A stretch of 64,000 nucleotides of DNA from VFZN01 sp963709325 (lineage in GTDB: Bacteria; Acidobacteriota; Vicinamibacteria; Vicinamibacterales; UBA2999), in NCBI GenBank assembly GCA_963709325.1, contig CAVPVV010000003.1:3224001-3288000 (forward strand), read 5' to 3'. Every line of letters starts with the position of its first letter. The first letter of the stretch is position 1. Made by a program: the position numbers and the translations under genes. This document shows, one piece after another, positions 1 to 8,283 of the stretch. The notes beneath the pieces are model-generated. The model worked only from the letters and a program-made list of their open reading frames with translations, searched no databases and was not told the origin of the DNA.

Positions 1-1
1 C

Positions 2-49
2 GGTGCGGCCCGGCTGGCGCACGCCATCGATCGCCTCGTCGCGCGATGA
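2..49 (+). CDS. C-terminal tail of a gene entering from the left edge
   Basis: An open frame enters from the left edge and ends at TGA 47-49, giving a 15-residue tail that ends AHAIDRLVAR. The composition is that of an amphipathic helix and matches the coding style of the neighbours, but the piece is too short to assign a family. The next gene begins 43 bases later on the same strand, so the two could be co-transcribed. Low confidence. Confidence 0.35.
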   Translation, partial: GAARLAHAIDRLVAR

Positions 50-92
50 CGAGTCTGCGGTCGAGTCTGCGGCGTTCGATAAGATCTGAGGG

Positions 93-584
93 ATGGAACT
101 CGAACGTATCCTGCCCCAGCTCTTTACCGAGCTCGTCAACGGCGCCCCAGCCGGCGGCGGCGCCTTCATGCTCAATTCCGGCGACGCGGGGATGCTGGCA
201 TCGCTCGACGCGTTGACCGCCGAGGAGGCATCGCGTGCCGTGAGCGGCGGCGCGACCATCGCGGCTCATGCCGAGCACGTGCGCTACGGCCTGTTACTGA
301 TGAACGAGTGGGCCAGGAAGGGCGGCAACCCGTTCGCCGACGCGCGGTGGGATGCTGCGTGGAAGTTGTCGGCCGTCGATGGTCGGCGATGGGAGGAAAT
401 CCGCAGCGGCCTGCGTCAAGAAGCGGAGCGCTGGCTGGGCGCGCTTGCTACCCGCCGCGCGGCCACCGAGGTCGAGCTGTGCGGCATGATCGGCAGCATC
501 GCGCACCTCGCCTATCACCTCGGCGCCATCCGCCAGATAGTGCCGCGCGCGAGGGGGCCGAAAGAAGGCACCTTCGGGGCCTGA
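93..584 (+). CDS. DinB-like / DUF1572-type four-helix protein
   Basis: The 163-residue product has the layout of the DinB/YfiT superfamily, small four-helix bundles that bind a metal through three histidines and often act as thiol transferases or damage-inducible proteins. Visible candidates for metal ligands are H59/H62 (AAHAEHVRYG) near the middle and H138/H142 in the C-terminal helix (IAHLAYHLGAIRQ), the usual DinB signature position. There is no signal peptide, so it should be cytoplasmic. GAGGG sits directly before the ATG, a close-spaced ribosome site. It converges on the peptidase gene that ends at 607. The substrate cannot be told from sequence. Confidence 0.75.
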   Translation: MELERILPQLFTELVNGAPAGGGAFMLNSGDAGMLASLDALTAEEASRAVSGGATIAAHAEHVRYGLLLMNEWARKGGNPFADARWDAAWKLSAVDGRRWEEIRSGLRQEAERWLGALATRRAATEVELCGMIGSIAHLAYHLGAIRQIVPRARGPKEGTFGA

Positions 585-606
585 CGCGCGCGCGAGCGCC
601 AGCAGG

Positions 607-2679
607 TCAGTGGACGCGCGCGCCCACCCCTAGCCAGCGCGCGAACCACTCGAAGTTGCGCTGCATCACGGCGCGCTCCTGCACGGGCTCGTAGAAGACG
701 TGCCCGCCGCGTGGGTAGACGTCGAACTCTACCGTCTTGCCGAGCGCGGCCAGCGCGCGATGGAACTTCTGCGCCGTGGCGAGCGGCACGCGCGGGTCGC
801 GGTCGCCGTGCTGGATGAGGAGCGGCGTCGTGACGCGGGTTGCGTAGGTGATGGGTGAGTGCTCGCGATAGCCGTCGGGGTTCTCCCACGGCCGCTTGAA
901 ATATTCCGCCATCACCTCGCCGCTATCGGTCAGGTAGTAGACGTCGGCGAGATCGGCGATGCTCGCGCCCGCGGACGCAGCCTTGAACCGCGCGGTCTGC
1001 GTCACGATCCAGTTGGTCATGAACCCGCCGTACGAGGCGCCCATCACGCCGAGCCGGTCCGGGTCGGCGATCCCGCGCGCGACCAGGTGATCGACACCGG
1101 CCATGATGTCCTTGTAGTCGGGCCCGCCCCAGTCGTTGATGATCATCCGGTGTCCCGCCTCGCCGTAGCCCGATCCGCCGCGCGGCATCGGGAACAGCAC
1201 GGCGTAGCCGGCGCTCGCAAAGGCCTCCGTTGGATACGGGTCGATCTGGCCGGGCACGTGCATGAACTGCGGGAAGATACCCAGCGTCACGCCGCCGACC
1301 GGGCCGCCGTGGCAGTACACCAGCAGTGGAATGCGCCTCGCGCCGTCGTAACCCGGCGGCGTCAGCAGCAGGCCCCAGATTTCCATGCCGTCGAACGATC
1401 GCCAGCTCACCGGCTCGAGACGGCCGAGCGCGTGGGCCTTCAGCTGCGGGTTGACGTCCGTTACCGTCCGCAGCGTGCCGCGGCCGAGGTCCCTGACCAC
1501 GAGCTCGCCCATGGTTCGGGCTTCGACCGAGCGATAGGCAAGGGTGCGGCCGTCGCGGCTCAGGCTCAGGTTGTAGTCCACCGTTGGTCGGTTCGAGAGC
1601 CGCTCGGCGCGGCCCGACTCGAGCGGCACGCGCACCACCGGCATCTCGAACATCTGCGCCCCGGTCGCGAACGTGCCTTCGTTCATCGTGACCAGGAGCG
1701 AACGGCTGTCGGCGGCCCACACGATCTCGCTGACCCACGCGCCGTTCATCGGGATGCTGCGAACGCGCGAGACGTCGCCGCCCTCGGCGGGTATGATCGC
1801 CAGCCCGCGAGGCGCGAGTAGCTCCCGGCGCCCCCCGGTCGAGACGAACGCGATCCAACGGCCATCCGGTGAGTACTGGGGCTGGAGGTTCATGCCGGCG
1901 CGATCGACGATCGGCCGGAGTGTCCCGTCGAGCCTCGCCGCGTCGATCCGCGTGCCGTACGGCGCCATGAAGCCCGCCGTCGCGGACGAGGCAATCGCGA
2001 TCTCGTCGCCGCGTGGCGCCCAGGCAAAACTGTCCACGAAGCGGTCGGGCGGCGTCAGCGCGCGAGCGGATTTCGGGTCCTCGACGGGCTGGAGCCACAG
2101 GCGCGTAGCCGGCGGCAGCGTGCCGGCGCGATTGGCGACCGGCGGTGGCGGTGCTGGATCCCTGGTGAGAAAGGCGAGTTGTTTGCCATCGGGCGACCAC
2201 TCGTAGCCGCTGACCCCTTCGGCCGCGTCGGTCAGCGCACTGGCAGCTCCTCCCGACGCTGACACGGCGAAGACCTGCGGCCGTCCCCCGGCGATGGCGA
2301 GGAACGAGATCCGCGTTCCGTCCGGTGACCATCGAAGCCGCGGCGCCGGCAGCGCCGGCACGAACACGCGCGCCTCGGCGGCGAGCCGCGTCGGCCTTCC
2401 ACCGGCCACCGGCAGCACGAACAGCGCGGTCTCGTGGGTGTTGTTCTCCACTGACGGAGTGGAGACGGTATAGGCGACGCGGTTGCCGTCCGGGGCGATC
2501 TCGACGTCGTTGATCGTCGACAGCGCCATCAGGTCGTCGATCGTGATCGGGGTCGCCTGTGCCTGGACCAACTCGGGCGCGGCGCCAGGCCATGCCACAG
2601 TGCCATCGAGAACGGTGCCATCGAGAACGGTGCCACCGAGAACGGTGGCGATAAGCAGGAAGGCGCGGTGGGCGCGCAT
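607..2679 (-). CDS. Exported S9-family peptidase (prolyl oligopeptidase type)
   Basis: The 690-residue product starts with a probable signal peptide, followed by a TolB/WD40-like beta-propeller (PD40 blades such as WSPDGTRISF and WSPDGKQLAF, roughly residues 50-430) and an alpha/beta hydrolase domain (about 440-685). The catalytic triad is visible: S549 in GASYGGFM, D628 in HGDRDPRVP and H660 in RGGHVFYEP. Family knowledge: these are dipeptidyl aminopeptidases or acylaminoacyl peptidases that admit only short peptides through the propeller. It probably acts in the periplasm. The signal peptide contains three TVLDG-like pentapeptides encoded by a 15-bp tandem repeat (listed separately). It lies 78 bases beyond the stop of the DUF5916 gene, on the same strand, so co-transcription is possible. 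Confidence 0.93.
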   Translation of the reverse strand: MRAHRAFLLIATVLGGTVLDGTVLDGTVAWPGAAPELVQAQATPITIDDLMALSTINDVEIAPDGNRVAYTVSTPSVENNTHETALFVLPVAGGRPTRLAAEARVFVPALPAPRLRWSPDGTRISFLAIAGGRPQVFAVSASGGAASALTDAAEGVSGYEWSPDGKQLAFLTRDPAPPPPVANRAGTLPPATRLWLQPVEDPKSARALTPPDRFVDSFAWAPRGDEIAIASSATAGFMAPYGTRIDAARLDGTLRPIVDRAGMNLQPQYSPDGRWIAFVSTGGRRELLAPRGLAIIPAEGGDVSRVRSIPMNGAWVSEIVWAADSRSLLVTMNEGTFATGAQMFEMPVVRVPLESGRAERLSNRPTVDYNLSLSRDGRTLAYRSVEARTMGELVVRDLGRGTLRTVTDVNPQLKAHALGRLEPVSWRSFDGMEIWGLLLTPPGYDGARRIPLLVYCHGGPVGGVTLGIFPQFMHVPGQIDPYPTEAFASAGYAVLFPMPRGGSGYGEAGHRMIINDWGGPDYKDIMAGVDHLVARGIADPDRLGVMGASYGGFMTNWIVTQTARFKAASAGASIADLADVYYLTDSGEVMAEYFKRPWENPDGYREHSPITYATRVTTPLLIQHGDRDPRVPLATAQKFHRALAALGKTVEFDVYPRGGHVFYEPVQERAVMQRNFEWFARWLGVGARVH
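2600..2644. repeat. 15-bp tandem repeat inside the S9 peptidase signal sequence
   Basis: Three consecutive 15-bp units (2600-2614, 2615-2629, 2630-2644); the first two are identical and the third differs by one base. Because the unit is a multiple of three, it encodes in-frame pentapeptides (TVLGG, TVLDG, TVLDG) in or just after the hydrophobic part of the signal peptide. This is a typical slippage product. Confidence 0.9.
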
Positions 2680-2757
2680 GAGTTACCTCGCAGCGTCATT
2701 CTCCTCGGCTTGCGCGGGCCCGGCAATCGGCCCGTGCGTGATGGGCCGAGCCGCGCG

Positions 2758-5049
2758 TCAGAACCGAATGAGTCGCGTGACCTTGATCGCGATCGCCTGG
2801 TTCAGCAGTGGTGAGACGGCGGCCGTCCGGGTGTCGCGGCCATCGCTGTAGACAACGAAGAGCTCGGAACCGCCGGTGTACTCCCATCGCAGCCGCGCGC
2901 TCGAGGTGAGCGTCCCGGCGGCCGGGTTCCACTGAATCAGGCTGCTGATCAGCATCCGCGCGCTCGGCGTCACGGTGACGCGGGTGCTGGCCAGGTGCGC
3001 CGTGAACTCGCCGTACGGCAGCTGCACCCAGTTGAGCGTCACCGCCGGCTCGATCGACAACCGCGGCGTCACCCCCCATCGGCCGCTGAAGCCCGCGTCC
3101 TGCCTCGCGCCGCCGTACAAGGTGCCGGCCGACGCGGACAACCGGCCGGACAACGGGCGCTGCTGGCCGAGCGTATACGCTGCGGTCGTGGTCTGGTAGG
3201 TGTAGCCGCCCGCGGGGACCACTACACCGGGAGAGATAGCGAACGGCGCGGGCAGCAGCTCGTACTCGCGCGAGTACTCGAGCGATGCCTGATCGCTCGA
3301 CTGAAAATCGATGCGGAAGAGGCCGGTGGCGTCGCGACTCTGCACCGCAAAGCCGCGGGCGTCGGTGACGTAATCCAGGCTCGCCTGCCAGGTCAGCTTG
3401 CGCACGACGTCGTTCCGCGCCGGGCGCGGGCTGAAACGGAGCTGCCCGAAGCTTCGCCTGACGTCGCGGCGCCGCACGAAACCGACCTCGGGGTTGAAAC
3501 TCTGATCGATCAGCATGTGCTCCGCGGCCGCGCCGTAGCGATCGGTGGTGTAATCGAAGCGACCGCGATAGCTCGTTCCGTCCACGGCGGCGCCGGACGG
3601 CGAAGGTGACTGCGTCCGCGCGTAATATCCGGTCAAATTGAGGCTCGTGAGGAACAGCATCGTGGCGTCCACGCCGCCGGTGAAGCTCGCTTCTCCCGTC
3701 CGTGCGCCGGCGACCCCGGCTCCGGGGCCGCGGCGTGTCGCCATCATGCCGATGTTGCTGCGCCGGAGCACGTTTCGCTTGAGCCGCAGCGCCGAGAAGT
3801 TTGTGGACACGGCGCCGGCCTCGGGTTTGTCGTCGGTCTGGATGTTCAGCGCGCCGAGGCTGTAAGCACCGGCGCGCCCGGTGAGCCTGGCGCCGCCGAC
3901 CACGGGCACGGGCTGTCCATCGTACAGACCGATCTGACGGCTGTAGAACAGCAGCGGCACGTCGCCCGGGCTGCTACCGGCCTGGACGCCCCCGAAGTCG
4001 AAGATGCCCTGTCCCTCGATGAAGAAATCGCGCTTCTCGGGGAAGAACAGGCTGAAGCGGGTCAGGTTGACCTGCTGCACGTCTTCCTCCACCTGGGCGA
4101 AATCCGTACGCCAGGTCGCGTCGGCGATGAGGCTGCGGGTCAGGCCGTACTTGAAATCGATGCCGGCGTTGGCGTCGAACCGGTCGTTGAACGGGGCCGC
4201 GGTGGCGTGATTCGTCGAGACCGACGACACGGCATACGGCTTCAGCTCGATGTTTTTCGATTCCTGGGGTGTCTGGATGCCGACCAGCGTCGCCGTCGAG
4301 GCCATCCGGCTGACCCCGCCGACGCCCAGCGCCGCCGGGACGAGCGAGAGGTACGAGAACTCGTTCTTCCACTTCACGAGCCGGCGCAGGTTGATGCCCC
4401 ACGTCTGCGATCCGCTCGCCCGGTAGCGAAGCGTCTTGAAGGGGATCGCCGCCTCCACGGTCCAACCCTGGTCGAACCGGCCGGTCTTGACGTACCAGAT
4501 GCCGTTCCACGCCGAGTTCTGGAGGTCGTCGGTCACCGTCATGTCGCGCAGCGCGCCGAGCGGATTGGTCTGGAACAGGTAGCCGTTGCGGCGATCGTGG
4601 AGCGTGTCGATCACGAACGTCAGGTTCTCGTTGCCGAGGATGTTGCCGTTGTCGCGCCGCAGCTCGTTGGCGACCTCGCGCTCGGGATGGCTGTCCCACA
4701 GCCGCGCCGCGACATAGAGCGTCGTGTCGTCGAAGAAGATCCAGGCCTCGGTCTTCTCGGTCGCGGGCTGGCCTTCCTGTGGTTCCTGCTGAATGAAGTC
4801 GGTCAGGGGCAGCACCGAGGTGTACGACGGTTCGTCGAGCCGGCCGTCGAGGACCAGCGGCACCTCGAGCCTGACAGCCCGCACCGTCACATCGTCGGGC
4901 GCCGCCCGGCTGACCAGCGCCGCCACCGGTATGTTTGCCGGCACGAGGGCTCCCGGCGCCGACTGCGCGCGCGCTCCTCCGGCCGTTGCCAGGACTGCGG
5001 CGAGGGCTGAGGCCAACAGGCCCGGCACGTGATGCCGTACGAATCTCAT
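2758..5049 (-). CDS. CBM9-like domain plus DUF5916 outer-membrane protein
   Basis: The chosen start (ATG at 5049) gives 763 residues and a clear signal peptide ending GGARAQ; an in-frame ATG at 5163 would add 38 charged residues before it and overlap the divergent VOC gene, so I reject it. Residues about 60-230 resemble the family 9 carbohydrate-binding-like fold (VPLVLDGRLDEPSY, DTTLYVAARLWDS). The rest matches the DUF5916 type: long beta-rich sequence with FFPEKRDFFIEG and RQIG motifs and a C-terminus ending in aromatic F (TRLIRF), as in outer-membrane barrels. Function is unproven; such proteins are frequent beside peptidases and transporters in Acidobacteria and Bacteroidetes. It is followed by the S9 peptidase, which may handle related peptide or glycan material. 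Confidence 0.85.
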   Translation of the reverse strand: MRFVRHHVPGLLASALAAVLATAGGARAQSAPGALVPANIPVAALVSRAAPDDVTVRAVRLEVPLVLDGRLDEPSYTSVLPLTDFIQQEPQEGQPATEKTEAWIFFDDTTLYVAARLWDSHPEREVANELRRDNGNILGNENLTFVIDTLHDRRNGYLFQTNPLGALRDMTVTDDLQNSAWNGIWYVKTGRFDQGWTVEAAIPFKTLRYRASGSQTWGINLRRLVKWKNEFSYLSLVPAALGVGGVSRMASTATLVGIQTPQESKNIELKPYAVSSVSTNHATAAPFNDRFDANAGIDFKYGLTRSLIADATWRTDFAQVEEDVQQVNLTRFSLFFPEKRDFFIEGQGIFDFGGVQAGSSPGDVPLLFYSRQIGLYDGQPVPVVGGARLTGRAGAYSLGALNIQTDDKPEAGAVSTNFSALRLKRNVLRRSNIGMMATRRGPGAGVAGARTGEASFTGGVDATMLFLTSLNLTGYYARTQSPSPSGAAVDGTSYRGRFDYTTDRYGAAAEHMLIDQSFNPEVGFVRRRDVRRSFGQLRFSPRPARNDVVRKLTWQASLDYVTDARGFAVQSRDATGLFRIDFQSSDQASLEYSREYELLPAPFAISPGVVVPAGGYTYQTTTAAYTLGQQRPLSGRLSASAGTLYGGARQDAGFSGRWGVTPRLSIEPAVTLNWVQLPYGEFTAHLASTRVTVTPSARMLISSLIQWNPAAGTLTSSARLRWEYTGGSELFVVYSDGRDTRTAAVSPLLNQAIAIKVTRLIRF

Positions 5050-5156
5050 GGGCGCGTGTCGGGGGCCTCGCGGCTCATTCTCTTCAGCTTGCGGTTCGAC
5101 GGCAAACGGCACGATAGTGACGGTTTGCACCGGACCGCATCGACAGGAGGTTCCGC

Positions 5157-5639
5157 ATGGCACCCGCCAAGAGACCGATTCCCGAGGGCTTCCGAACCGT
5201 GACCGCTCAGCTGACGCTGGACGACGCGGCCGCTGCGATCGAGTGGTACAAGCGGGCGTTTGGCGCGCAGGAGGTGAACCGCAGCCTCGGCCCCGACGGC
5301 AAGATCATGCACGCCGATATCACGATCGGCGACTCGCACATCATGCTCAACGACGCCATGATGGGCATGAAGGGACCGAAAGGGTACGGCGGCTCGCCGG
5401 CGTCGTTCTGGCTGTATGTCGAGGACAGCGAGGCGCTGTTCAAGCGCGCGATCGAAGCTGGCGCCACCGAGCAGGTGCCGATGGGCGATCAGTTCTGGGG
5501 CGACCGGGCCGGCGCGCTCGGCGACCCGGCCGGATTCAGCTGGTGGATCGCCACCCGCAAGGAAGACTTGAAGACGGAAGAAATTCGTGCGCGCGCCGAG
5601 GCCATGTTCAAGAAGATGGCCGGCTCTGCGGCGCCCTGA
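5157..5639 (+). CDS. VOC-superfamily protein, PhnB/glyoxalase-like
   Basis: The 160-residue product has the beta-alpha-beta-beta-beta layout of vicinal oxygen chelate proteins. The first half (LTLDDAAAAIEWYKRAFGA) and the mid segment MHADITIGDSHIMLND are characteristic of the PhnB-like branch, and GDPAGFSWWIATR near the C-terminus matches the usual last strand. A strong AGGAGG ribosome site lies seven bases before the ATG. PhnB-like proteins are cytoplasmic, and their substrate is rarely known. It is divergent from the DUF5916 gene, and its end faces the ADOP permease on the other strand with 17 bases between them. Confidence 0.88.
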   Translation: MAPAKRPIPEGFRTVTAQLTLDDAAAAIEWYKRAFGAQEVNRSLGPDGKIMHADITIGDSHIMLNDAMMGMKGPKGYGGSPASFWLYVEDSEALFKRAIEAGATEQVPMGDQFWGDRAGALGDPAGFSWWIATRKEDLKTEEIRARAEAMFKKMAGSAAP

Positions 5640-5656
5640 CCTGGCGCCGACCCCCG

Positions 5657-8047
5657 CTAGTCCTGTCGGAGCGCGGCGATTGGGTCGGTCAGCATGGCCC
5701 GGCGCGCGGGGAACCAGCACCCGGCGAGGGCGGCCACGAACATCACCGCGATCGCCGCCGACAGGACGCGCGAATCACCAGGGCTGACGCCGAATACGAC
5801 GCTGCCTAGCGCCGGCTGCACGGCCAGCCAGCCCGCCCCGCCGATCGCCGCGCCGGCGGTGGTGAGCGCTGCTGCCCGCGCGACGATCATCCTTGCAACG
5901 CGGGCCGGCGTTGCGCCGAGCGCCATTCGAATGCCGATCGCCGTGCGTCCGCTGGCGACGGTATAGGCCAGCACCCCGTAGAGCCCGACCGAGGCGAGCA
6001 CCAGTGCGAGCGCGGCGAACGCCGCGAGGACCTGCATCTGGAATCGCTGCTTCGACGTGGCTGCCGCCATCACGTCGTCGAGCGTGCGGAACGCGGCCGC
6101 CGCCTCGGGGTTGACGCCTCGCAAGGCTTCCCTGATCGCGTTCGCGAGCGTCCGCGGATCGCCGCTCGTGCGCACGACCAGGCCGCCGGAACCGAGTTGC
6201 GCCTGCAGCTGGACTTGCTCGTAGGGCACGTAGGTCAGCGGCGGCGCCGGATCAGTGAGGCCGCGCTGCCGAACGTCGCCCGCGACGCCGACGATGGTCA
6301 GCCATCGTTCCTTTGGCTCGAAGCTGTTGAACCAGACGCGCTGGCCAATCGGATCCCGATCCGGCCAGAACCGCCGGGCCATGGCCTGGTTGATCACGAC
6401 GGCTGCGGGTGCCGAGGCTGTGTCGCCATCCGTGATCGCGCGACCACTGAGAATCGGAATGCCGAGCGCGTCCATCATCCCTGGGGTTGCGACGAGATAG
6501 CCCGCCTCGAATGAGGTGTCCCGCCCGCGTCCCTCGATGATGAAATTGCCGGACCGCTGAATCGGATCGAGCGGCAGGTCCTTGATGATTCCGGCCTGCT
6601 CCACGCCCGGAAGCGCGCGAACGCGATCCAGCAGGTCGCGATAGTAGCCCGCGAGCCGCGCCGCCTCACCGCTCCGCATCGGGAACGACAGGCTGGCGGC
6701 AAGCACCCCGCGCGAGGTGAAGCCGGCATCGACGGCTCGCAGCCGAACGAAGCTATCGAGCAGCAGGCCCGCGCCGGCGACGAGCACCAGCGAGAGGGCG
6801 ACCTGCGAAACGATGAGCAGGCTCTGCATTTGCTGCGCCTGCCGCGTCAGGCTCGATCGCGCAGTGGACTTGACGAGGTCGTTGACGTCCGGACGCGAGG
6901 CGCGCCATGCGGGCAGCCATCCGAACAGAAGGCCGGTCGCGAGCGACACGCCGACGCCGAAGGCAACAACGCCCGCATCGATGGCTGTCTCGGTGCCACG
7001 CAGCAGAGTCGCGGGCAACAGCGCGCGAAGGAGATCAATGGACCAGTAGGCTAGCAGCAGGCCAGCGGCGCCACCGGCTCCGGCCAGCAGCAGGCTCTCG
7101 GCCAGCAGCGACTGGAAGAGGTCGCGCCGATCGGCGCCAAGCGCGCTCCGGATTGCCAGCTCGCGCGCCCGCATCGCTGCTTGCACCAGCAGGAGATTGG
7201 CGACGTTCACGGCGACGAGAAGCAGCAGGAGGCCGACGGCAGCCAGCAGCAGCAGCAGCGTGGAACGGGCGCTCCCGACCAGGTGGCGATCCAGCCGCTC
7301 GACAACTGCGTCCTCGGTCTGGTACGGACCGGGAAACTGCCGTTTCAAGTCCCGCACGACGGAACGGATGTCAGCGCGACCTCCTTCGATGGTGACGCCA
7401 GGCTGCAGCCGGCCGATCACGAAGTAGTTATGGGCGGTGCGAGCGTCGCCGTCGGGCACGGCGCGCGCTGACACCCACAAGTCGCTGCCGGTGGGGTAGG
7501 CGAATCCCTGCGGCATGACGCCGACCACCGTAGACGAAAACCCGAGCAGCGTGATTCGCCGGCCGACAATGCCCGGGTCGCCGCCGAATGCTCGCTGCCA
7601 CAAGCCGTGGCTGAGAATCACGTTGCCGAGCATTGCGCTGCCGCGGTGCTCCTCCGGCAGAAAGCCGCGTCCGACCGCGGGCCTGACCCCGAGCACGTCG
7701 AAGAACGACTCGGATACGAGGGTACCGGACACGTGCTGCGGCGTGTCGCCGCCGCCGGCGATGAGCGGCGCGTCGCTGTAAAGCGCCATCGCGGTGAAGC
7801 TGCGGCTGGCCCGCTGCCAGTCGTCGAAGTCCGGCATCGACGTCCGGCTCTGCTCGTTGCCGGCGACCGATGCTATCCAGGCGAGACGGTCTGGCTCGGG
7901 ATACGGCAGCGGATTGAGCAGCACCGCCTTGACCACCGCGAACAAAAGGGTTGTCGCGGCGACACCTAGCGCCACCGTGACGACGGCCGGCGCCGCCGCG
8001 GCGCGTACTGTCCATTGCCGATTGAGGATTGACGAGTGACGATTCAT
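5657..8047 (-). CDS. ADOP-type ABC permease lacking the usual N-terminal extension
   Basis: Large integral membrane protein of the acidobacterial duplicated orphan permease family: two MacB/FtsX units in one chain. Visible are TM1 with ALGVAATTLLFAVVKAVLLN and the NPLPYPEP motif, a long MacB periplasmic core, a first FtsX block with ELAIRSALGA, a mid-protein TM (about residue 400), a second core, and a last FtsX block with IGIRMALGA and FPARRAMLTDPIAALRQD. Homologues in this window begin with a soluble region of 70-90 residues before TM1; here about 20 residues precede it, and the first dozen (MNRHSSILNRQW) are encoded by the neighbouring palindromic repeat. No PadR gene precedes it and no ATPase is nearby. 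An upstream ATG at 8077 is possible but would add only repeat-encoded residues. Confidence 0.88.
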   Translation of the reverse strand: MNRHSSILNRQWTVRAAAAPAVVTVALGVAATTLLFAVVKAVLLNPLPYPEPDRLAWIASVAGNEQSRTSMPDFDDWQRASRSFTAMALYSDAPLIAGGGDTPQHVSGTLVSESFFDVLGVRPAVGRGFLPEEHRGSAMLGNVILSHGLWQRAFGGDPGIVGRRITLLGFSSTVVGVMPQGFAYPTGSDLWVSARAVPDGDARTAHNYFVIGRLQPGVTIEGGRADIRSVVRDLKRQFPGPYQTEDAVVERLDRHLVGSARSTLLLLLAAVGLLLLLVAVNVANLLLVQAAMRARELAIRSALGADRRDLFQSLLAESLLLAGAGGAAGLLLAYWSIDLLRALLPATLLRGTETAIDAGVVAFGVGVSLATGLLFGWLPAWRASRPDVNDLVKSTARSSLTRQAQQMQSLLIVSQVALSLVLVAGAGLLLDSFVRLRAVDAGFTSRGVLAASLSFPMRSGEAARLAGYYRDLLDRVRALPGVEQAGIIKDLPLDPIQRSGNFIIEGRGRDTSFEAGYLVATPGMMDALGIPILSGRAITDGDTASAPAAVVINQAMARRFWPDRDPIGQRVWFNSFEPKERWLTIVGVAGDVRQRGLTDPAPPLTYVPYEQVQLQAQLGSGGLVVRTSGDPRTLANAIREALRGVNPEAAAAFRTLDDVMAAATSKQRFQMQVLAAFAALALVLASVGLYGVLAYTVASGRTAIGIRMALGATPARVARMIVARAAALTTAGAAIGGAGWLAVQPALGSVVFGVSPGDSRVLSAAIAVMFVAALAGCWFPARRAMLTDPIAALRQD

Positions 8048-8275
8048 TGGTGATTGAGTGATTGACGATCGCGGCATTCGATTGGCGATTGGGGCATTGC
8101 CGATTGCGGGATTGAGGGAATGGCGAATGAGGATTCAGCCACGCACCATTCAGCAAATCGTCATTGATCCAATCGTCATTGGCTCAATGCGGCAATCGAC
8201 ATTTGAATGGCGCAATCCCTCAATCACCGGCTCGTCGATAAATCCTCACTCGTCATTCCCCAATCGTCAATGGGA
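8011..8275. repeat. Imperfect palindromic repeat element rich in GATTG / CAATC
   Basis: The left half (8011 to about 8125) is built of degenerate units with GATTG cores and the right half (about 8150-8275) of the complementary CAATC units. The outer arms match as an inverted repeat: 8011-8066 aligns with the reverse complement of 8211-8275, sharing CGATTG, TGACGAGTGA and GGTGATTGAG blocks with a few gaps. Transcribed, it could fold into a long imperfect hairpin. It holds no supported gene. It lies between the amidase pseudogene and the ADOP permease and supplies the first codons of the permease. Confidence 0.75.
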
Positions 8276-8283
8276 CGCGCGCT

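Noticed and set aside
50..74. GAGTCTGCGG repeated at 50-59 and 65-74
   Set aside because: Two short copies with no further structure; likely slippage, no function to suggest.
2717..2736. Small CGGGCC/GGCCCG stem between the DUF5916 and S9 peptidase genes
   Set aside because: Only six base pairs, no T-run, expected by chance at this GC content.
4207..5010. 267-residue plus-strand open frame inside the DUF5916 gene
   Set aside because: R/D/E/H-rich antisense translation without a start signal.
5050..5163. Extension of the DUF5916 protein to an upstream ATG at 5163
   Set aside because: Would put 38 charged residues ahead of a clear signal peptide and overlap the divergent VOC gene and its ribosome site.
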